Source: Thalassoglobus polymorphus
GTDB lineage: Bacteria; Planctomycetota; Planctomycetia; Planctomycetales; Planctomycetaceae
DNA length: 64,000 nucleotides
NCBI RefSeq assembly: GCF_007744255.1
Contig: NZ_CP036267.1
Span: 248,001-312,000 of the forward strand
Direction of reading: 5' to 3'
Below are positions 24,074-32,710 of this stretch, piece after piece (the stretch's first letter is position 1; each line of letters starts with the position of its first letter). The notes beneath the pieces were generated by a model. The model was given only the letters and a program-made list of their open reading frames with translations. It had not been told where the DNA came from and did no database searches. The position numbers were made by a program, and so were the translations under genes.

Positions 24074-26169
24074 ATCACAAAGCGGCACAATATCGGACGT
24101 TTTTCAGTTCCCAGCGAACGGCAGCTGTGGGGGTGATTTTGATTCAATGTGCAGTGCTCTTCATCATGATGGAAGCGGCAACGTTTTCTGTTTGTGCTGC
24201 TGTACTCGCCTGCTGTGGACTGTTCGCACATAAGAAAGGCTGGCTGATTTCACTTCCAGGTGACTTCTGGGTTTTTCTCCTCGGTGCTGTCTTCGTGGTG
24301 AAGTACTCTTTTGCGCCAAAAGAATTCGATTTGGACGACAGATTTCTGTTCACCGACTTTACTTATGAAGTCGCCATGTTCTGTGTCGTCGTGGAACTGT
24401 GTCACTTATATCGCAAACAGAACCGTGAGAAATTACCGACATCATTTTTAGTGTTCGCGGTGATCGGACTCGTCTGCACTTGTAATGTTCGTTTGAATGG
24501 CTTTCGGCGACTGGCAATGTTGCTGATGACTCAATGCTTTCTATTCATGAGCATGCTGTTCTCGATGAAGTCACGCCGGTTTTCTCAGGTCAGACAACCG
24601 AGAGGATCGCTTTGGCGAAACTCCATTATGTGGGGAGTGCTAATCGGTTCGGCTGCGTTGGGAACATCGTTGTCGCTCTTGCTTCATCGATACGAACATG
24701 CTTTCGAAAGGGTCGTAAACGGTTACTTGGCGATTGGGGATCGTGGCCCTGCCAGAAATGGGTTTTCCAATCGAGGTGGGCTCAGCGATATTTCCAGCTG
24801 GCAAAGTTATGGCGGAGAAAAGGTGGCACTGCGTGTCGAGTCCGATGCGATGCCCGGTTACCTGCGGGGAAAGGTGTTTAATGAATTCCAAATGAACCGT
24901 TGGGTGACGACAGAGCGAAGTCGAACTTTGGCTCCGAGTCCGCGAGAAAGCGTTTCTGGCGAACTCTCTGCTGAGTTCCCAGATGACGAGCACTTGTATT
25001 TGGTCTCCGAAACGATTCCGAAGAAGAATCGAATCATCAATGTCTGGCCGGTCGAGCGTAAAACTGCAGGGCATTGTTTTGCACCGCTCGAAGCGGTTGC
25101 TTTCACTTGCCGTTCAAAGCCTGTCTCTGTTGATCGTAATCGGATCGTGGCTCGCCAAAATGAACCAAACGTTGTCTCTTACTCTGTCATTGTCGATTCA
25201 AAGCCGAGCCGTGATGGAGAAGTTGTCTCCAGTGATTTTCTGCAACTCCCTGGTCACCTCGACGAACGTGTTGTTCAGGTAGCACAAGAACTCTTCGCTG
25301 GTGCGGAATCTCCGCAAGCGAAAATTCAGCTTGTTCAACAATACTTCCAGAGAAATTTTCAATATCGATTGGGAGTCGATCTTCCCAGAGGTGAAGATCC
25401 GCTGGGGTATTTTCTGGAACATCGTCCGCCCGCCCATTGCGAATTTTTTGCAACCGCCAGTGCCATTCTGCTGAGACTTGGGGGAGTCCCATCGCGATAT
25501 GTCACAGGTTATCTCGCTCAGGAACAGAGTGAGGTGGATATGATGTGGGTGGCACGAAGAAAGGATGCGCATGCCTGGGTGGAGGCGTACGATTCTGAAG
25601 AACAACGGTGGGTGCTCGTTGAGTCGACACCAGAAACCGGAGTTCCAAGTCCCTCTCAAACAGATGTTTGGCAAAATCGCCGCGAAGCGGTTGCACATTA
25701 TTGTCGTTCGTTGCAGGACAAATTTGTTCGTGGAAATTACCTTCAGGCTCTCTGGTTTTTATTGCAACCTCTAATGTGGGGGATCGTGGCGATCGGTGTG
25801 GGGATCGGGCTCCAGTTGCTTCTGAAGCGTCGAGTCCGAAGAGATCCTACACTGGAATTTGATGAGTCGGAAGAGTGGCCCGATCTGGTTATAGAGCGGC
25901 AGAAGATGGATAAAATGATGTCTCGAATTGGGTTTCAGCGTGAGCCTGGAGAGACATCCACGCGATTCGCAGAGAGAATCGCCTTGGATTTAGAGGGTGC
26001 ACATGCTGCCCGACTGGCAGACTGGTACCGTCAGTATACAGTTTGTCGCTATCGACCCGGAACGCGCAGGGAGAATGTCGAAGCGTTGAGAGCGGAGCGG
26101 GAAACATTGAACCAGAAACGTTTCACGAGAATCAATCGGGCGAGAACCGGGGACATGGCCAATGCTTGA
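24070..26169 (+). CDS. Membrane-anchored transglutaminase-like protein (TgpA type)
   Basis: A 699-residue protein from a GTG start overlapping the DUF58 stop. The N-terminal 190 residues hold several membrane helices, then a soluble periplasmic-type region with a transglutaminase core near residues 395-530: catalytic Cys in PPAHCEFFATASAILLRLGG, His in KDAHAWVEAYD, and the third acid position in WVLVESTPETG, where many family members have Asp (DPTP) and this one has Glu. One more membrane helix follows (near 565-590) and a C-terminal cytoplasmic DUF4129-like region. Function is probably peptide crosslinking or cleavage at the cell envelope. Confidence 0.87.
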   Translation: MNHKAAQYRTFFSSQRTAAVGVILIQCAVLFIMMEAATFSVCAAVLACCGLFAHKKGWLISLPGDFWVFLLGAVFVVKYSFAPKEFDLDDRFLFTDFTYEVAMFCVVVELCHLYRKQNREKLPTSFLVFAVIGLVCTCNVRLNGFRRLAMLLMTQCFLFMSMLFSMKSRRFSQVRQPRGSLWRNSIMWGVLIGSAALGTSLSLLLHRYEHAFERVVNGYLAIGDRGPARNGFSNRGGLSDISSWQSYGGEKVALRVESDAMPGYLRGKVFNEFQMNRWVTTERSRTLAPSPRESVSGELSAEFPDDEHLYLVSETIPKKNRIINVWPVERKTAGHCFAPLEAVAFTCRSKPVSVDRNRIVARQNEPNVVSYSVIVDSKPSRDGEVVSSDFLQLPGHLDERVVQVAQELFAGAESPQAKIQLVQQYFQRNFQYRLGVDLPRGEDPLGYFLEHRPPAHCEFFATASAILLRLGGVPSRYVTGYLAQEQSEVDMMWVARRKDAHAWVEAYDSEEQRWVLVESTPETGVPSPSQTDVWQNRREAVAHYCRSLQDKFVRGNYLQALWFLLQPLMWGIVAIGVGIGLQLLLKRRVRRDPTLEFDESEEWPDLVIERQKMDKMMSRIGFQREPGETSTRFAERIALDLEGAHAARLADWYRQYTVCRYRPGTRRENVEALRAERETLNQKRFTRINRARTGDMANA

Positions 26170-26419
26170 GCAACTTCTTGACCAGGTTGTAGTGCTCGAT
26201 ATGTCGAGCCCGTTTATTTTTATCGGCACGCTCGTCGAAGAGGACCATCGCTATCTCGCTTTAAAAGATGTCGATGTTCACGATCTTCGTGACAGCAGTT
26301 CGACCCGAGAAGTTTATGTTCACGAAATCCGCACGCATGGACTCGCCCCAAATCGAAAACGAGTGCTCGTTCAGAAAGACCGAGTCGTCAGCCTTTCACG
26401 ACTCTCTGATGTTTATTGA
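26162..26419 (+). CDS. Small Sm-like conserved protein at the end of the MoxR operon
   Basis: An 85-residue protein overlapping the transglutaminase stop by eight bases. It is mainly beta: VVVLDMSSPFIFIGTLVEE, then YLALKDVDVHDLRD, and a C-terminal RVLVQKDRVVSLSRLSD. This strand pattern resembles a small Sm/KOW-like barrel, where a bound surface is shown and a residue-specific effect is made. I do not know its function. The overlap shows it is co-translated with the transglutaminase, so it is likely an accessory or regulatory part of the same system. Confidence 0.65.
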   Translation: MLEQLLDQVVVLDMSSPFIFIGTLVEEDHRYLALKDVDVHDLRDSSSTREVYVHEIRTHGLAPNRKRVLVQKDRVVSLSRLSDVY

Positions 26420-26539
26420 ACGGCAAAGCTCTGCGGCAGAACAGGGCGTCATTGAAAGATAGGGCTTTTGCAGCAGGTTCAAGAGTTTTGAATGTGGTCT
26501 GCATTCTCTTTTTGTTCTTCAGCGATTCTTGAAGACGGA

Positions 26540-27583
26540 TCAGCTTTGTGCTTCATCAACATTTGGGAACTGACCAGGGCCGTCCTGGGTGTAGAATTTC
26601 CTGATTAACTTGTCCCAGTCGTCAACGGTTTTCGACTTTCCGAAGGCTTTCCGAAGCTCGTCAGCTTCAGGGTGGAGCCGGGCATACTTAAAGCCGAATT
26701 TTCGAATGGAGCCCAAGGCTGAAGCTGAGTCGTGGGCTTGGGCGAGCGAGAAGTGCCTCTCTAACGCAATTCGCTGTTGCTGGATCGTTGGTGGGACTGG
26801 GGTGATATTGTCGAAAAGCAGTTGTTGTGCCTGCTCGAAAATCCAGGGATTGCCGATGGCACCTCGGGCGATGGTGACACCATCCACGCCGGTCTGTTCC
26901 AGCATGCTCACGCACGCTTCAGCGGAGAACAGGTCTCCAGATCCGAGGACGATTCTCTCCCCGGCTGCTTGCTTCACTTCTCGAAGAAAATCCCAATTGC
27001 TGGGGCCCCGATATTTTTGTTCGACAGTCCGACCATGAACTGTAATGGCAGCCACACCCGCTAAATAAGCTTGTTCCAGAATGTGAAAAAAATTGTCACG
27101 GCTTTCAGTTGTTTCATCAATACCGCGTCGCATCTTCACGGTGACCGGAGTCTCGATGGGGACCGCGTCTCGGACACGCTTGATAATTTCGATAGCCGTT
27201 GCAGGCTGACTGAGATGGTAACCACCTCGGCATCCGCCGATTGCAGATTTCACTGGGCAGCCGAAGTTGATATCAATGACATCAAATCCCGCATCGACAA
27301 GCCGATGGGCTGCAGGGACGAACATTTCAGGGGCGGACCCCATCAATTGAGCACCGACGGGATGATCGGCCTCTTCGACTCGAAAGTAGTGATTTGTTTT
27401 CCCTGACCCTTTTACCTCGTTCACAAAACGGTCAATCATCACCTCAGCGACGGTGTACGACGCTCCATAAGATCGGGCAAGTGACCGCATTGGCCAGTCG
27501 CTGTACCCGCTGAGAGCAGCTTGCACAAATGGATGTTCAAGTTGCAATTGTCCAATTTGCAGCGGGGGGGATGTCACAGGCAT
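26540..27583 (-). CDS. dus: tRNA-dihydrouridine synthase
   Basis: A 347-residue FMN-dependent enzyme that reduces uridines in tRNA. Start at ATG 27583 (MPVTSPPLQIGQLQLEHPFV); a longer frame to 27721 has no family resemblance. The TIM-barrel marks are FVQAALSGYSDWPMRSLA, VIDINFGCPVKSAIGGCRGGY with the catalytic Cys in the expected loop, TVKMRRGIDE, AITVHGRTVEQKYRG, and VTIARGAIGNPWIFEQA for the FMN phosphate. One difference from the usual NCGCP motif is the NFGCP form. It is a single gene with a hairpin in its leader. Confidence 0.93.
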   Translation of the reverse strand: MPVTSPPLQIGQLQLEHPFVQAALSGYSDWPMRSLARSYGASYTVAEVMIDRFVNEVKGSGKTNHYFRVEEADHPVGAQLMGSAPEMFVPAAHRLVDAGFDVIDINFGCPVKSAIGGCRGGYHLSQPATAIEIIKRVRDAVPIETPVTVKMRRGIDETTESRDNFFHILEQAYLAGVAAITVHGRTVEQKYRGPSNWDFLREVKQAAGERIVLGSGDLFSAEACVSMLEQTGVDGVTIARGAIGNPWIFEQAQQLLFDNITPVPPTIQQQRIALERHFSLAQAHDSASALGSIRKFGFKYARLHPEADELRKAFGKSKTVDDWDKLIRKFYTQDGPGQFPNVDEAQS

Positions 27584-27628
27584 TGAGATTTCGCGAAACT
27601 CAAGTAAGTCAGTCAAAGAACAAAAGAA

Positions 27629-27656
27629 GGCTCTGCCACCATAAGATAGCAGAGCC
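27629..27656 (-). promoter_or_regulatory. Hairpin in the leader of the dus gene
   Basis: GGCTCTGC (27629-27636) pairs with GCAGAGCC (27649-27656) over a 12-base loop. On the minus strand it is followed by TTCTTTTG, a weak U tract, so it may be an attenuator or the terminator of an upstream transcript. A near-tandem ACCAGTTTTGCATT pair lies just beyond, at about 27675-27706. Confidence 0.4.
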
Positions 27657-27875
27657 TCCCTCGATCGAACCAGCGATGAACCAGTTTTGCATTTACCAGT
27701 TTTGCATTGAGTTGTCTGCAACTTTGAGGCGGCTGGTTGAGCACCAAGGGGCGAGGTGCAAGGAATTGAGGGTACTCACACCGGCTCCTTATCGTTCTGC
27801 TATACGAGATCGCGAGAGCTTCTCAGTCAAGCGAGAATGTAGGAGATGTTGAAACGCAGTGCAGAATGCAAAACT

Positions 27876-28541
27876 TTATCCTGCGGATTCCGTGCGTCGA
27901 TTTGGGCTGTCGTTCGGCCCGAGTGGTTCCTCTGAGGGAAGCACCTGAGCGATATCAACGCGGTTCTGATCGCCGCCAAAGGCGTCGAGATACCCAAGGA
28001 GCTCTTGGTAATGGCCGTAGATTCTCATGGAATCGTAGCGTGTGATGAAACGGGTTCGGTCGCGACTGTTCAGCCGTGTCCAGGCCACAATCGTTTTGTC
28101 GAGGGCTCCCAGTAATACGATTGCATGAGTGCTTTTCAGTTTGAGTTGTGACTGAATCGGTATATCAGGATCGCTCCCATCGACTGCAAACGGAAGATCG
28201 ATCAGTCCACCCGATTGGTTCTGGATATCGTCACCACCGAAAGGATTGGCTCCGACTTCGAGAGAAGTATTGGAGTCGATAGCGACTTCAATCTTGTCTC
28301 CAAGCGATTCGTTGTCTGGATTGTGAGTGACCCGGCGTCGCCAACGGTCGCAATGGACCAGTAAGTTCACAAGATGATCTTTGGTCGGATCGTCGAAGCC
28401 TCCACGGTCAGAGAGTTCATCATTGGCGAGCAGTTCCGCGCGCATCGTGAAGAGGGGAGAGAGGGCAGCTGCGATGTGCAGGTTGCGCATGGTGACGATT
28501 GCTCGTCGAAATTGTTCTTTTCCGGGATCGCCGATAGGCAT
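27876..28541 (-). CDS. Unknown cytoplasmic protein
   Basis: A 221-residue protein that I do not recognise. It begins MPIGDPGKEQFRRAIVTMRN, has a hydrophobic helix near residues 21-38 too short and broken for a certain membrane segment, and a LDKTIVAWTRLNSRDRTRF region. The middle is rich in Asp and Asn (residues about 85-135). It lies 69 bases after the HExxH-thioredoxin gene on the same strand, so it is probably the third gene of that operon. Confidence 0.6.
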   Translation of the reverse strand: MPIGDPGKEQFRRAIVTMRNLHIAAALSPLFTMRAELLANDELSDRGGFDDPTKDHLVNLLVHCDRWRRRVTHNPDNESLGDKIEVAIDSNTSLEVGANPFGGDDIQNQSGGLIDLPFAVDGSDPDIPIQSQLKLKSTHAIVLLGALDKTIVAWTRLNSRDRTRFITRYDSMRIYGHYQELLGYLDAFGGDQNRVDIAQVLPSEEPLGPNDSPNRRTESAG

Positions 28542-28610
28542 TGAGAGAACTCCGTTTCAGGTTTGGTGAAGGTTGGACATCAGTTTGTTTTCGTGGGATG
28601 CTTTGATGCC

Positions 28611-30278
28611 TCACAAATCGTTGGTGTTTGCTTCAACTCGTGTCGAGAGTGGTGCGACTTCATCGACCCGCTGATCAATTGAGGACTTCAGCTGGGTGAG
28701 CGCGGTTTTGATTTTCTCGTCTGCGGTCGAGGTGATTTTTTCCAGTTCGTCGTCGAGAAACATTCCTCGTAACGCATCAAGAACTGCCACACGTCCCTCT
28801 GATTGCCGGATCGCAAGAAGCTCACTCGCTTCATCCAACTGGCGGGGAAAGGGGACTTTGGAAATCAATACGCTCCTCTCCTCTGAAGGCAGGCTTTGCT
28901 TGGAGGCGTGAGCGATCTTCGTTTTTCTTCTTGCTAAAAGACGTGGCAAAACTGCAAGTGCAAAGCCCGCTAAGCCTCCGCTCGCTGCTGTTCCGCTGAG
29001 AATTCCCGCTTGATATAAAAAACTGGAACTGACCGGAATCCAGTTTTTCAGCCATTGAAAACGAGACGGCTGAGCAGTTTCTGGCTTGGCTGATTCCGAA
29101 AGCTTTTGCTTCGGCTCTTGCTCCAGCTTCTCTTTGCTTTGAATTTCGTCACTCAGAGTTTCTTCCGGAGGAGCGATCTTTGCATCGCTGCTTACAGCGT
29201 TCTCGCTTTCGGTGTTACTGTTCTGAGTTTTACCGCTTTCTGGATGGGAGTCCTGCTTGTCTGAATTTTTCTTGAGTGGCTCTGTTGGTTCGAGCAGCTG
29301 ACTCAGCAGAGAAGTTTTACTTTCGAAGCCGATGATCCTGCTCAGTCGAGTTTGAAAGGTCGGCAGGTGTTGAATGTTGTGTCTGATTGCCAAGTCGCGG
29401 TGTTGATCGTAATCCAGAACATGAATATGGAAGGCGTTTTGAAGCTCGGCGCGAAATGAAGAGTTGGAGTCCCAGGCATGCGAAAACTGTCGACAGTTCG
29501 CACACCATTTCGCGGTCCAAACGATAAGCAGTGGTTTCGATTGGTCTCGACACTGACAACGAAACGCTATCTGAATCTGCGAGGGCTTCGTTCGCCACTC
29601 CTCCCAGTTAGCGCGGAACTCCGGGATCGTCACTTTGTAAACTGAGATCAATCGCGATTCGATGGGGGCTTCGATTCGCTGGAACTCAAGAAGAGTCGGA
29701 GGGGGGGCTAAGGTGAGAAGGTACTCGACGAGCGAAAAGCCGATCGAGTAAACAGTGGCCATCGCTTCGGGGTTCTGTGGGTAGTCGAGATCGCTGAGCC
29801 ATTGTTTGGTGATGGCTTCCGAAGGAACCTTCAGTGCGGCTTCTCGGAGAGAGTTTTTTACTTCCTCGGATTCAAACAGTGTTGCGCAGCCTTCGTCAAG
29901 CCAGCGTTCGATTGGGTGCCGGACTAGCGAGGCCCGGACAGCGTGGTCAACTTCGTGAGGAATGACATCCCTGAGCAATAATGCGTGCGGACCTTCAAGA
30001 GTCATCGACCAGTCGAAGACTTCTCCATTTTCGAAGCGAAATCGAGTTACTCCTCCGCCTGAGTGTTGGGCGTTGCGGACTGAGATTGGACAGGGACGAA
30101 ACCAGTCTCCCGGAAGCGGGGAGCCTGTCCAGAAGATGGCAGATTCAAGTCGTGCCTTCTCGGCAGCTATTGCGATTGCTGGATCGGCGCAGGTGAAGTT
30201 CTCTGCAAGAGTAGACGGGGAGAGTAAGAGTGCGAAAACGAGGGGCCAACATTTCGTTGAGATTTGCTTTGAGTTCAT
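28611..30278 (-). CDS. Secreted HExxH peptidase-like / thioredoxin-fold fusion protein with C-terminal membrane helix
   Basis: A 555-residue protein with a signal peptide (about residues 1-25, VFALLLSPSTLAE). Residues about 40-210 include DVIPHEVDHAVRASL, an HExxH zinc motif, and about 20 residues later WLDEGCATLFESEE, the position of the third ligand in gluzincin peptidases. Residues about 240-335 look like a thioredoxin fold: LLIVWTAKWCANCRQFSHAW has a WCxxC active site. A charged Glu/Ser/Lys linker follows, then a membrane helix near 445-465 and a basic cytoplasmic-type tail. It overlaps the NlpC/P60-like gene by four bases (ATGA). Such a combination is unusual and suggests envelope protein maturation. 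Confidence 0.75.
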   Translation of the reverse strand: MNSKQISTKCWPLVFALLLSPSTLAENFTCADPAIAIAAEKARLESAIFWTGSPLPGDWFRPCPISVRNAQHSGGGVTRFRFENGEVFDWSMTLEGPHALLLRDVIPHEVDHAVRASLVRHPIERWLDEGCATLFESEEVKNSLREAALKVPSEAITKQWLSDLDYPQNPEAMATVYSIGFSLVEYLLTLAPPPTLLEFQRIEAPIESRLISVYKVTIPEFRANWEEWRTKPSQIQIAFRCQCRDQSKPLLIVWTAKWCANCRQFSHAWDSNSSFRAELQNAFHIHVLDYDQHRDLAIRHNIQHLPTFQTRLSRIIGFESKTSLLSQLLEPTEPLKKNSDKQDSHPESGKTQNSNTESENAVSSDAKIAPPEETLSDEIQSKEKLEQEPKQKLSESAKPETAQPSRFQWLKNWIPVSSSFLYQAGILSGTAASGGLAGFALAVLPRLLARRKTKIAHASKQSLPSEERSVLISKVPFPRQLDEASELLAIRQSEGRVAVLDALRGMFLDDELEKITSTADEKIKTALTQLKSSIDQRVDEVAPLSTRVEANTNDL

Positions 30279-30886
30279 AGTTCTTCCTGAATCGTTTCCA
30301 CGAAGTGATATTTTCCGGAGCGGACGAGTTGCCGCATCAGTCTGGCAGGGTGAAAGCGAGTCGGGTTGCTGTGATTCATGCGGTTCAAGCGCATCGCAAC
30401 AGCAGCGACGAGTTCCGAGCAGAAGAGTTCATCAAGATTCGCCCCGGGGAAGAGGCGAGAAAGCTGAAACGCCCGAGTCCCGGAGAGCAGGGCACCTGCC
30501 ATGTCGTACTGTTTGCCGCTGCGTACGAAATGGTTAATTAATATGGCTGAGAGGAGTTGCGATTCCGCAGCAGAGAGTTTGTTGATTGGCGTCAATCGAT
30601 AGAGATCGACTTTTCCCGCATTCAGCACATAGTCGTTGATGCGGTCTCTCGGCCGATGTGCCTGTGCTCCGGCAACAGGTTCGCCTCGAATTAAACATGG
30701 CGAACGGCAGAGTGTTGTCGATTCAACCCAGACTAAATCGCCCTGAACTTCACAGAGAATGGCGACGTGTGAAGGGCCGAAGAGAAGTTTGGGAGGCGAG
30801 AAAAAAGAGGCTGTTCCAAGGGATATGAAACGTCCAGTCCAGTCGCTGCCGTAGCAGGCTGCGATGTCACCAGGTTGAAAATTCAT
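30275..30886 (-). CDS. NlpC/P60-like (YiiX-type) cysteine hydrolase
   Basis: A 203-residue protein starting MNFQPGDIAACYGSDWTGRF at ATG 30886. GDI, then a GPSHVAILCEV segment carrying the probable catalytic His, and a later ELFCSELVAAVAMRL segment carrying the Cys, form the permuted papain-like plan of YiiX/YebB NlpC/P60 proteins. There is no signal peptide at this start. An upstream in-frame ATG at 30952 lies in a dispersed repeat and is not expected to be used. It is the first gene of the operon that continues with the HExxH-thioredoxin fusion. Confidence 0.72.
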   Translation of the reverse strand: MNFQPGDIAACYGSDWTGRFISLGTASFFSPPKLLFGPSHVAILCEVQGDLVWVESTTLCRSPCLIRGEPVAGAQAHRPRDRINDYVLNAGKVDLYRLTPINKLSAAESQLLSAILINHFVRSGKQYDMAGALLSGTRAFQLSRLFPGANLDELFCSELVAAVAMRLNRMNHSNPTRFHPARLMRQLVRSGKYHFVETIQEEL

Positions 30887-30930
30887 CAGTCGCGACCACC
30901 TAAGAGCATCTTTCGAATTGATTTGCAGGA

Positions 30931-31069
30931 TCAGCCTCGTGGCGAACAGCATTTTACTAGAGAAATGCGTTCTTCACGGGCACACGGTAGAGCAGTTTCA
31001 ATGCTGGTCTTGCCTGTGAAGCTCACTTTCATGACTTCATAGACTGCTCGCCACGAGGCAGAACGTTAA
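30931..31069 (-). repeat. Composite dispersed repeat (segments D-B-C), lacking element A
   Basis: Reading leftward, segment D (31069-30989) aligns over about 80 bases with 35134-35215. Segment B (about 30995-30959, with CGTGAAGAACGC) matches 32294-32340, and segment C (30957-30933, with TGCTGTTCGCCACGAGGC) matches 32423-32447. B and C join directly at CTAG|TAAAATGC, whereas in the other copy element A sits exactly between them. Confidence 0.75.
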
Positions 31070-31135
31070 ACCAATAATGAATTTGCTGTCGTGTCACACA
31101 GATAGGTTGTTCTACCTGTACGTGAGTGGTCGCGC

Positions 31136-31180
31136 AAAAAATGAGCCGCACACTTCAGCTGAAGCGTACGGCTCATTTTA
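31136..31180 (-). terminator. Intrinsic terminator of the desaturase gene
   Basis: ATGAGCCG (31141-31148) pairs with CGGCTCAT (31169-31176), extended by A/T pairs, with an inner CTTCAGCTGAAG palindrome that forms a tight loop. On the minus strand it ends in a run of six T (31141-31136), about 20 bases past the desaturase stop. It may work in both directions. Confidence 0.8.
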
Positions 31181-31199
31181 TTTGCAAAGAAGAAGGTTG

Positions 31200-32231
31200 T
31201 TACGCCTGTGATTTTTCCGGGATGCGGTCGTCGACATCAACGGCTTGTCCAATGAACCGCAGGAAGCTGATTGCCCACCAGGTCGGATCGAGTTCCCACC
31301 ATTTGTGACCGGCTCGTGCCAGACGTGGGTGAGCGTGATGGTTGTTGTGCCAGCCTTCGCCGTATGCAGCGACAGCGACCCACCACAAGTTGCGAGATGC
31401 GTCAGTCGTTTCGTAGTTGCGGTATCCCCAGAGGTGTGTTGCGGAGTTGACCAACCATGTACTGTGATATGCAAGAACAACACGTACACATAAGCCCCAG
31501 AGAAGCATTGGCAAACCGCCAACGAACAGGAGTGTCAGGCCGGTCGCCCACAACCATAGTGGGAATGTCTTTTCGAAGAAGACGAGTGTTTTGTCTTTTG
31601 TGAGATCTGGAACATAGTGCTTGAAGAGTAATTCATCTTTACGTTTAGGATGCTTGAGCATCATCCACCACAGGTGTGCCCACCAGGCATCTTCAAGTGG
31701 TGAGTGTGGATCGCCTTCTTGGTCGGATTGTCCGTGGTGCACGCGATGAGTTGCTGTCCAGCGGAGAGGTCCACCTTCGCCAGCGATGACGCCGAAGAAG
31801 GTTGCGACGACTTTCGATGGCCATTTCAGCTTCAATGATCGATGAGACAGGCAGCGATGGTACGCCAGGCAAATTCCGATACTGCAGGTGAGCCAATGCA
31901 GGACAACCGCCACAGCGAGTGCTTGCCATGTGAAGTAAAATGGAGCAATCAATGCTCCGACGTGCATAGCAACCATCCAGCTGGCAACCACTGGATCGAC
32001 ATTTTTCCATGCGAGCCTGTTTGGTGAAAAGAAGTCCAGAATCTCCTGGCGTTCCTGGGCAGCTTGGCTGAGTTGCTTTTTGGGTTGAGTTTCGACCTCG
32101 AATTTTTCGTGCAGGGCATCGACATCGACACCATCGATGAGCTGGTCTTCGTTGACTTGCTCGACTTCGACAGTGGGGGCAAATGCCTCGTCTTCGGAAT
32201 CAGTCTCTGGTCGTTCTATGAGTGTTGACAT
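31200..32231 (-). CDS. Membrane fatty acid desaturase (delta-9 type)
   Basis: A 343-residue di-iron membrane desaturase introducing a double bond in acyl chains. The three histidine boxes are complete: HRCLSHRS, HRVHHGQSD and HNNHHAHP. Four hydrophobic stretches surround them (near residues 85-130 and 210-255). An acidic N-terminal extension of about 75 residues, including a KKQLSQAAQERQEIL helix, precedes the catalytic part and looks cytoplasmic. It is a single gene with its own terminator; element B-A-C lies in its upstream region. Confidence 0.92.
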   Translation of the reverse strand: MSTLIERPETDSEDEAFAPTVEVEQVNEDQLIDGVDVDALHEKFEVETQPKKQLSQAAQERQEILDFFSPNRLAWKNVDPVVASWMVAMHVGALIAPFYFTWQALAVAVVLHWLTCSIGICLAYHRCLSHRSLKLKWPSKVVATFFGVIAGEGGPLRWTATHRVHHGQSDQEGDPHSPLEDAWWAHLWWMMLKHPKRKDELLFKHYVPDLTKDKTLVFFEKTFPLWLWATGLTLLFVGGLPMLLWGLCVRVVLAYHSTWLVNSATHLWGYRNYETTDASRNLWWVAVAAYGEGWHNNHHAHPRLARAGHKWWELDPTWWAISFLRFIGQAVDVDDRIPEKSQA

Positions 32232-32293
32232 ATTGAGTTTATCCTCATTTCAGTCATGTAATATCAGTCAGTCAGCTGGTGCGGGACTTGCCT

Positions 32294-32448
32294 GGAGCAA
32301 TTTGCTCTAATGCGTGCCCGTGAAGAACGCGTTTCTCTAGAACCAGTCCGAAGATCTTTGGAATCGCTGCTTCTCTCGACGTTTGAGAGAGCAAATTCAA
32401 GTTTCAGGATCTGTTCTAAAAAATGCTGTTCGCCACGAGGCTGAACCT
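32294..32448 (+). repeat. Composite dispersed repeat (segments B-A-C)
   Basis: Segment B (32294-32340, GAGCAATTTGCTCTAATGCG ... CTCTAG), element A (32338-32422, TAGAACCAGTCC ... CTGTTCTAAAAA) and segment C (32423-32447) are contiguous between the desaturase and the Dabb gene. Element A has imperfect inverted ends (GAACCAGTCC and GAACAGATCC read inwards). The sister copy at 30931-31069 lacks A. The 479-base gap 32232-32710 otherwise shows nothing I recognise. Confidence 0.75.
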
Positions 32449-32710
32449 GAACACCAAATCGAAAGGTGCTCTGGGAAAGCTTCGCACTCAACGAGGCTGG
32501 TCTTATATCAGAAGTTTCGGGGGTAAAGTGTCAGGGGGAGGCGAAACTTTCGTCAAAGTTGCGCAGCTTCTGTCACAGAAATGTCACCGGGTCGAAACCC
32601 GTTTGTGTCAAACGGTTTACGGTACTCGTGACTGTTCAAAATCGCTTCGTGTCGGTATGCTGAGCCTTGAAAAAATTTGCGAAACGTTCTCATTCAAAGG
32701 AATTCGGACT

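Noticed and set aside
30887-30952. Upstream start of the NlpC/P60-like protein at 30952
   Set aside because: The added residues come from the same repeat segment C as at 32423, so the shared MLFATRL peptide is a repeat artefact, not conservation.
32423-32710. Extended start for the Dabb protein at 32423
   Set aside because: The extension falls in dispersed repeat segment C and lacks any family resemblance; the ATG at 32711 has a ribosome binding site and gives a signal peptide.
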